A stretch of 64,000 nt of DNA from Uliginosibacterium flavum (GTDB lineage Bacteria > Pseudomonadota > Gammaproteobacteria > Burkholderiales > Rhodocyclaceae): assembly GCF_040566545.1 (NCBI RefSeq), contig NZ_JBEWZI010000019.1, positions 8,384-72,383 of the forward strand, given 5' to 3'. Shown piece after piece: positions 43,501 through 52,500 of the stretch. The position numbers and the translations under genes are program-made. The notes beneath the pieces were generated by a model. The model saw only the letters and a list, made by a program, of their open reading frames with translations, had not been told where the DNA came from and did not search any database. Every line of letters starts with the position of its first letter. The first letter of the stretch is position 1.

Positions 43501-46500
43501 GGCATCACCGGTTCGTGGAACGCCACCACCGGCATGATGACGCTCACCGGCACCACTACCGTCGCCAATTACCAGAGCGCTCTGCGATCGCTCACGTACG
43601 CCAATACCAGCGACAACCCCAGCACCAGCACTCGCACCCTAACCTTCATCGCCAATGATGGCGCGGCGACCGGCAGTGCTACGTCCAGCATCACGGTAGC
43701 TGCAGCCAACGACGCGCCCACGGCAACGATCACGCCCGCAAGCTACAATGCTACAGAGCAGACCTCGCTGACCTTGCACGGCACCGGCCTCGCCGTTTCC
43801 GACGCCGATGCCGGCAGCAGCAATGTCACCGTCACCGTCACCGTCGTCAGCGGCACCCTCACGGCAGCGGCGGGTTCCACCGGCGCCGGCGTGTCAGGCT
43901 CAGGCACCGCCATGCTCACGCTGACCGGCACGCTGACGCAGATCAACAACCTGCTCGCCGGCAGCAACTCCGGCACGCTTACCTATACCAGCAGCTCTAA
44001 CACACCACCGGCATCCGACACGCTGACCCTGCAGATCAACGACGGCGGCAACACAGGCTCGGGCGGCACGCAAACCGGCTCCGACACCGCGACGATCAAC
44101 CTCAGCGCCGTCAACGACGCGCCAACGGCCACAATCACGCCGACCAGCTACAACGTCAACGAGCAGACCACGCTGACCCTGCAGGGCACCGGTCTGGCGA
44201 TTGCCGATGTAGATGCGGCCAGCGCCTCGGTCACGGCCACCGTGTCGGTGGTGTCGGGCACACTGAGTGCAGCCGCGGGCACGACCGGCGTTGGTATATC
44301 CGGATCCGGCACCAGCAGTATCACGCTGACCGGCACCCTCACGCAGATCAACAATCTGCTGGCCGGCAATCTGTCGGGCACGCTCAGCTACATCATCAAT
44401 TCGAACACGCCGCCCGCATCGGACACGCTGACGCTGGGCGTCAATGACGGTGGCAACACAGGATCAGGCGGCGCCAAGACCGGTTCGGATACGGCTTCCA
44501 TCAACATCACGGCCATCAACGACGCGCCCACCAACACGGTGCCCGGCGCGCAGGCCACTGACGAAGACACGGCACTGGTCTTTTCTTCTGGCAACGGCAA
44601 CCGGATCCAGATCGCCGACGTCGATGCCGCCAGCGGCAGCATGCAGATCACGTTGTCGGTCACCAACGGCACGCTGACCCTGGCAGGCACGACGGGACTC
44701 TCCTTCAGCAGCGGCGATGGCACGGGTGATGCCAGCATGATCTTCACCGGCACGGTGGCCAACATCAACACCGCGCTGGCCACCCTCACCTACAACCCGA
44801 CCGCCAACTACAACGGCGCCGCGACGCTGACGCTGATTACCAACGACCAGGGCAACACCGGCTCGGGGGGTGCACAGTCCGATACCGATAACGTCAGCAT
44901 CACCGTCAATGCCATCAATGATTCGCCGGTCAACTCGGTGCCCGGTGCGCAATCGGTCGCTGAGGACACCAACCTCGCGATCTCGGGCATTACCATCAAT
45001 GACGTTGATCTCAACCTGATCAGTGTGGCGCTGTCGGTCAACAACGGTACGCTCAACGTCACGCTCTCGGGCGCGGCCAGCATCTCGGCCGGTGTCAACG
45101 GCACGGCAACCCTGACCGTCTCCGGCACACAGGCAGATATGAACGCCACCCTGGCCAGCCTGATCTATCGCGGCACGCTCAATTACAACGGCAGCGATAC
45201 GCTGACCGTGTTGTCTACCGACAGCAATGGCGCGACCGATTCCGATACCGTTGGCATTACCGTCACGGCGGGCAACGATGCGCCCACCAACACGGTGCCT
45301 GGCACGCAGGCCACTGACGAAGACACGGCACTGGTCTTTTCTTCTGGCAACGGCAATCAGATCCAGATCGCCGACGTCGATGCCGCCAGCGGCAGCATGC
45401 AGATCACGTTGTCGGTCACCAACGGCACGCTGACCCTGGCAGGCACGACGGGACTCTCCTTCAGCAGCGGCGATGGCACGGGTGACGCCAGCATGATCTT
45501 TAGCGGCACGGTCGCCAACATCAACACCGCGCTGGCCACCCTGACCTACAACCCGACCGCCAATTTCAACGGCGCCGCGACGCTGACGCTGATCACCAAC
45601 GATCAGGGCAACACCGGTTCGGGCGGCGCCCGGTCCGATACCGATAACGTCAGCATCACCGTCAACGCCATCAATGATTCGCCGATCAATTCGGTGCCGG
45701 GGGCACAGGTTGTGGCCGAGGACACCAACCTCGCCATCAGTGGCATCACGGTCAATGACGTCGATCTCAACCTGATCAGCGTGGCGCTGTCGGTCAACAA
45801 CGGCACGCTCAACGTCACGCTCTCGGGCGCCGCCAGCATCTCGGCCGGCGTCAACGGCACGGCGGCCCTGACCGTCTCCGGCACCCAGGCCGATATCAAT
45901 GCCACGCTCGCCAGCCTTATCTATCGCGGCACGCTCAATTACAGCGGCAGCGATACGCTGACCGTGTTGTCTACCGACAGCAATGGCGCTACCGATTCCG
46001 ATACCGTTGGCATTACCGTCACGGCCGTCAACGACGCACCCGTCAACAGCGTGCCCGGCGCGCAGGCCACCGATGAAGATACGGCGCTGGTATTTTCTGC
46101 AGGCAACGGCAACCAGATCCAGATCGCTGACGTGGATGCCGCCAGTGGCAGCATGCAGATCACGCTCTCCGTCACCAACGGTACGCTGACGCTTGCCGGT
46201 GTCACCGGCCTGTCGTTCAGCAGCGGCGATGGCACCGGTGATGCCAGCATGATCTTTACCGGCACCGTCGCCAACATCAACACCGCACTCGCCACCCTGA
46301 CCTACAACCCGACCGCCAATTTCAACGGCGCGGCAACGCTGACGCTGATCACCAACGACCAGGGCAACACCGGTTCGGGCGGCGCCAGGTCCGATACCGA
46401 TAACGTCAGCATCACGGTCAATGCCATCAATGACGCACCCGGTCTGAGCACTACCGGTACCACCTTGTCCTACACCGAAAACGCCGCCGCCACCGCCGTC

Positions 46501-49500
46501 GACAGCGGCATCACGGTCAGCGATATCGACAGCGCCAACCTCGCCAGCGCAGTGGTGCAGATCACCGGCAATTATCAGAACGGCCAGGACGTATTGGCCT
46601 TTGCCAACCAGAACGGCATCACCGGCAGCTGGAACGCGGGCACAGGTACGCTGACACTGACGGGCAGCGCCAGCGTAGCGAACTACCAGACTGCCCTGCG
46701 CTCGATTACTTACCAGAACACCAGCAACAATCCGGTAACGACGACCCGCACGGTGTCCTTCACCGTCAATGACGGCGCACTCGACAGCAACACGGCCACG
46801 CGCAACATCGGCCTGACTGCCGTCAATGATGATCCGGTCAACAGCGTGCCTGGCGCGCAGGCCGTCGATGAGGATGACGTGCTGGTCTTCAGTGCCGGCA
46901 ACGGCAACCAGATCCAGATTGCCGACGTGGATGCCGCCAGCGGCAGCATGCAAGTCACACTGTCAGTCACCCACGGCACGCTTACGCTCGCGGGCACCAC
47001 CGGGCTGTCGTTCAGCTCGGGTGATGGTACGGGTGACGCCAGCATGATCTTCACCGGCACGGTGGCCAACATCAATACAGCGCTGGCCACACTGACCTAC
47101 AACCCGACGGCCAACTACAACGGCGCAGCCACCCTGACGCTGATCACCAACGACCAGGGCAACACCGGCACGGGCGGCGCGCACAGTGATACCGACAACG
47201 TCAGCATCACCGTCAACCCCATCAATGACGCGCCAGTAGCCAACGACGACAGCGCCTCCACCGCGCCGGGCGTGCCGATTGACGTCAACGTCAAGGCCAA
47301 CGACAGTGATGTGGACAACGTCGCTGGCGACCTGACCGTCACCATCATCAGCAACAGCCCGGGCACCAGCGCCACGGTAAATCCGGACGGCACGATCAAT
47401 TTCGATCCGGGCGCCACCAACGGTGCGCAGACCGTTACCTATCAGCTGACCGATGTTGACGGACTGCAGAGCGGCATCGCAACACTGACCATCAACGTCG
47501 CCGCCAACAACCTGCCAACCAGCCTGGATGATTCGGCCACCTTCGACGAGGACACCAGCTACAGCTTCCTGGTCAGCGATTTCGATTTCAGCGATGCCGA
47601 TGGTACACACACGCTGGCGGGCGTGCGCATCGACACCCTGCCGCTCGACGGCACGCTGACCCTCTCGGGCGTAGCCGTCACAGCCGGGCAGACCATCACC
47701 ACCGCCAACATCACCAACCTGCTGTTCACGCCGGCGCTGAATGCCAATGGCAGCCCTTACGCCACATTCACCTTCAGCGTGCAGGACAGTATCGGCGGTT
47801 ACGATGCCAGCCCCAACACCTTCACGCTGAATGTCGACGCGGTCAATGACGCGCCGGTCAACACCCTACCGGCGTCGCAGAACACCACCGAAGACAATTC
47901 ACTCACCCTGTCCATCGGCAACGGCAATCCAATCAGCATCAGCGACATCGATGCCGGTGGCGCCAGCATGGCAGTCACGCTGTCGGTCACCAATGGCACG
48001 CTGACGCTGGCGGGCATTACAGGCCTGTCATTCACCACGGGTGACGGCACAGCCGACGGCAGCATGGTTTTCACCGGCAGCATTGTCGACATCAACACGG
48101 CACTCAACGGCCTGATCTTCGCCCCGACGGCGGACTTCAACGGCACGGCTACGCTGACGCTGACCACGGACGATCAGAGCAACACCGGTTCAGGTGGCGC
48201 CAAAACCGATACCGATAACCTGACGATCAATGTCGACCCAGCCAACGACGCGCCGGCCCTCACCACCACGGGCAGCACGCTGGCCTATACCGAAAATGCG
48301 GCGGCCACGGCCATCGACGGTGGCCTGACGGCCAGCGATATCGACAGCGCAAACCTGAACGGCGCCACCATCCAGATCAGCAGCAACTACCAGAATGGCG
48401 AGGACGTGCTGGCCTTCGCCAACCAGAACGGCATCAGCGGCAGCTGGGATGCGGGCACCGGCACCCTCACGCTGTCCGGCAGTGCCAGCGCGGCGAACTA
48501 CCAGACGGCCCTGCGCAGCATCACCTATCAAAACACCAGCAACGCGCCTTCCACTGCCACACGCAGCGTCTCTTTCACGGTCAGTGACGGCAGCCTGTCG
48601 TCCAACACCGCCACACGCGACATCAGCGTGGCGAACGCCAACGACGCGCCGGTGGTGACGATTGCGCAGCCCTCCTACAGCGCCAGCGAGCAGGTCAATC
48701 TGTCGCTGGCAGGCACCGGCCTGTCGCTAGCCGATGTGGACGCCGCATCTGGCAGCCTCAGCGCCACGCTGTCGGTCGTCAGCGGCACGCTGACGGTCGC
48801 TGCGGGCAGCACCGGCGTGGTGGTGGGTGGATCGGGCACAGATAGCGTGACGCTGACCGGTACGCTGGCGCAGATCAACAACCTGCTGGCCGGTAGTGGC
48901 AGTGCAACGATCACTTACCTGATCAGTTCGGATACGCCGCCGGCCAGCGACACGCTGACGCTGGCCGTGGATGACAACGGCAATACCGGCGGCGGCAATC
49001 TGTCCGATTCCGATTCGGTAACGATCAACATCACGGCCATCAACGATGCGCCGGTCAACACCGTGCCGGGTGCACAGAGCGTGGCTGAGGATGCAACACT
49101 GGCCTTCACCGGCGGTGCGGCGATTTCGGTCAATGATGTGGATGCCAATCTGTCCACCGTGCAGCTGTCGGTGGGCAACGGCGCGCTGACCGTCAGCCTG
49201 GCGGGTGGTGCGACGATTTCATCGGGCGCGAACGCCAGCGGCACGCTGACCCTGTCCGGTTCGCAGGTGCAGATCAATGCTGCGCTGGCCACCCTCAGCT
49301 ATCAGGGCAATGCCAACTTCAATGGCGCCGATACGCTCACCATCCTCAGCACCGATGCCAGTGCCGCTACCGATTCCGATACCGTCGCCATCACCGTTAC
49401 AGCCGCCAACGATGCGCCGGTAGTCAGCATCGCGCAGCCTTCCTACACCGCCACTGAGCAGACTTCCCTCGCCCTGCACAACACAGGTCTCTCGCTGGCC

Positions 49501-52500
49501 GACGTGGACGCCGCCAGCGGAACCGTGATCGCGACCGTGTCGGTGCTCAACGGCACGCTGACGGTCGCAATAGGCAGCACCGGCGTAGTTGCTGGCGGCT
49601 CAGGCACCGATACCGTCACCCTGACCGGCACGCTGACCCAGATCAACAACCTGCTGGCAGGCAACGGCACCGCAACGCTGACTTACCTGCAAAGCGGCAA
49701 CACCCCGACCAACGACACGCTGACCTTGGCCATCGATGACGATGGCAACACCGGCAGCGGCGGCGCACTCACCGATTCCGATTCGGTCACTATCAACCTC
49801 AGCGCGGTAAACGATGCGCCGACCGCCACCATCACCCCAGTCAGCTACAGCGCTACCGAGCAGACCACCCTGACACTGGCTGGCACGGGACTGGCGATTA
49901 CCGACACCGATGCTGCAGCAGCCTCGATCACGGCCACCGTCTCGGTCGTCGATGGCACGCTGAGCGCAGCGGCTGGCAGCACCGGCGTTGTGGTCGGCGG
50001 CTCGGGCGGCAACAGCATCACCCTCACCGGCACACTCGCGCAGATCAACAACCTGCTTGCCGGCAACGGCGGCAGCTCGCTGAACTACATCATCAACAAC
50101 GACACCCCGTCCGCCTCAGACACCCTGACGCTGGCTGTCAATGACAGCGGCAACACCGGGTCAGGCGGTGCACTCACTGCATCCGACACCGCCACCATCA
50201 ACATCACGGCCGCCAACGACGCGCCGGTGGTGACGATTGCGCAGCCCTCCTACAGCGCCAGCGAGCAGGTCAATCTGTCGCTGGCAGGCACCGGCCTGTC
50301 GCTAGCCGATGTGGACGCCGCATCTGGCAGCCTCAGCGCCACGCTGTCGGTCGTCAGCGGCACGCTGACGGTCGCTGCGGGCAGCACCGGCGTGGTGGTG
50401 GGTGGATCGGGCACAGATAGCGTGACGCTGACCGGTACGCTGGCGCAGATCAACAACCTGCTGGCCGGTAGTGGCAGTGCAACGATCACTTACCTGATCA
50501 GTTCGGATACGCCGCCGGCCAGCGACACGCTGACGCTGGCCGTGGATGACAACGGCAATACCGGCGGCGGCAATCTGTCCGATTCCGATTCGGTAACGAT
50601 CAACATCACGGCCATCAACGATGCGCCGGTCAACACCGTGCCGGGTGCACAGAGCGTGGCTGAGGATGCAACACTGGCCTTCACCGGCGGTGCGGCGATT
50701 TCGGTCAATGATGTGGATGCCAATCTGTCCACCGTGCAGCTGTCGGTGGGCAACGGCGCGCTGACCGTCAGCCTGGCGGGTGGTGCGACGATTTCATCGG
50801 GCGCGAACGCCAGCGGCACGCTGACCCTGTCCGGTTCGCAGGTGCAGATCAATGCTGCGCTGGCCACCCTCAGCTATCAGGGCAATGCCAACTTCAATGG
50901 CGCCGATACGCTCACCATCCTCAGCACCGATGCCAGTGCCGCTACCGATTCCGATACCGTCGCCATCACCGTTACAGCCGCCAACGACGCACCAATCAAC
51001 AGCGTACCGGGTGCGCAGGTCGTCAATGAAAACGACAGCCTGGTGTTCTCGTCTGGCAACGGCAACCAGATCGTCATCACCGACGTAGACGCCACCAGCG
51101 GCAGCCTGCAAGTCAGTCTATCCGTCACCAATGGCATCTTGACACTGGCGCAAACCACCGGTCTGTCCTTCACCACCGGTAACGGCACGGCGGATACCAG
51201 CATGGTATTTACCGGCACGCTAACCGACATCAACGCCGCCATCAATGGTCTCAGCTTCACGCCGAGCGCCGATTTCAATGGCGCAGCCAACCTCAGCCTC
51301 AGCACCGATGACCAGGCCAACACAGGCACGGGCGGCGCCCTGAGTGACAGCGACAACATCGCCATCACTGTCAACGCCATCAATGACGCCCCCACAGTTA
51401 CCAACGCCATCCCGGACCAGAGCGCGACCGAAGATGCCGCCTTCTATCTCCAGTTCGCCAGCAATACTTTCAACGACGTGGACGCGGGCGACACCCTCAC
51501 CTACAGCACCTCGGCCCTGCCCGCCTGGTTGAACTTCGACGCTCTCACACGCGCCTTCAGCGGCACCCCGACCAATGGGGTTGTGGGCAGTTTCAGCGTG
51601 ACTGTCACTGCCAACGATGGCAATGGCGGCTCCGTGGCCGACAGCTTTACAATCACCGTCACCAACACCAACGACGCACCTACCGCCGCCAACTCCATCC
51701 CGGATCAGAACGTCACTGAAGACGGCGCCTTCAATTTCCAGTTCGCCAGCAACACATTCGACGACATGGATGCAGGCGACACACTCACCTACACCACCTC
51801 GGCCCTGCCCGCTTGGCTCTACTTCGATTCCGCCACCCGCACCTTCAGCGGCACCCCGGCCAATAGTGATGTGGGCAGTTTCAGCGTGACCGTCACTGCC
51901 GACGACGGTAATGGCGGCTCCGTGGCCGACAGCTTCACAATCACCGTCACCAACACCAACGACGCACCCACTGTCGCCAACGCCATCCCGGATCAAACGG
52001 CCACCGAAGATGCTGCCTTCAACTTCCAGTTCGCCAGCAACACCTTTAACGATGTGGACGCAAGCGACACACTCACCTTCAGCACCTCCGCCCTGCCAGC
52101 CTGGCTGAGCTTCGATTCCGCTACGCGCACCTTCAGCGGCACTCCGACCAATGGCGACGTGGGCAGCGTGAGCATCACAGTGACAGCCACCGACGGCAGC
52201 GCCAACAGCGTCAGTGACACCTTCGCAATCACCGTTGCCAACACCAACGACGCCCCCACTGTCACCAACACCATCCCTGATCAAAACGCGACCGAAGACG
52301 CAGCCTTCAACTTCCAGTTCGCCAGCAATGCCTTCGGCGATGTGGATGTGGGCGACACCCTCATCTACACCACCTCAGCCCTGCCCGCCTGGCTCAGCTT
52401 CGATGCAGCCACCCGCAGCTTCAACGGCACCCCGGCCAATGCCGATGCAGGCAGTTTTTCTATTACCGTGACTGCCGCCGATGGCAATGGAGGAGCAGTC

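Noticed and set aside
44464..46953. Long (829-codon) open frame on the minus strand inside the giant gene
   Set aside because: It mirrors the repeat structure of the plus-strand gene, has no ribosome-binding site and encodes a low-complexity His/Arg/Gly/Val-rich product; it arises from the codon pattern of the repeats.
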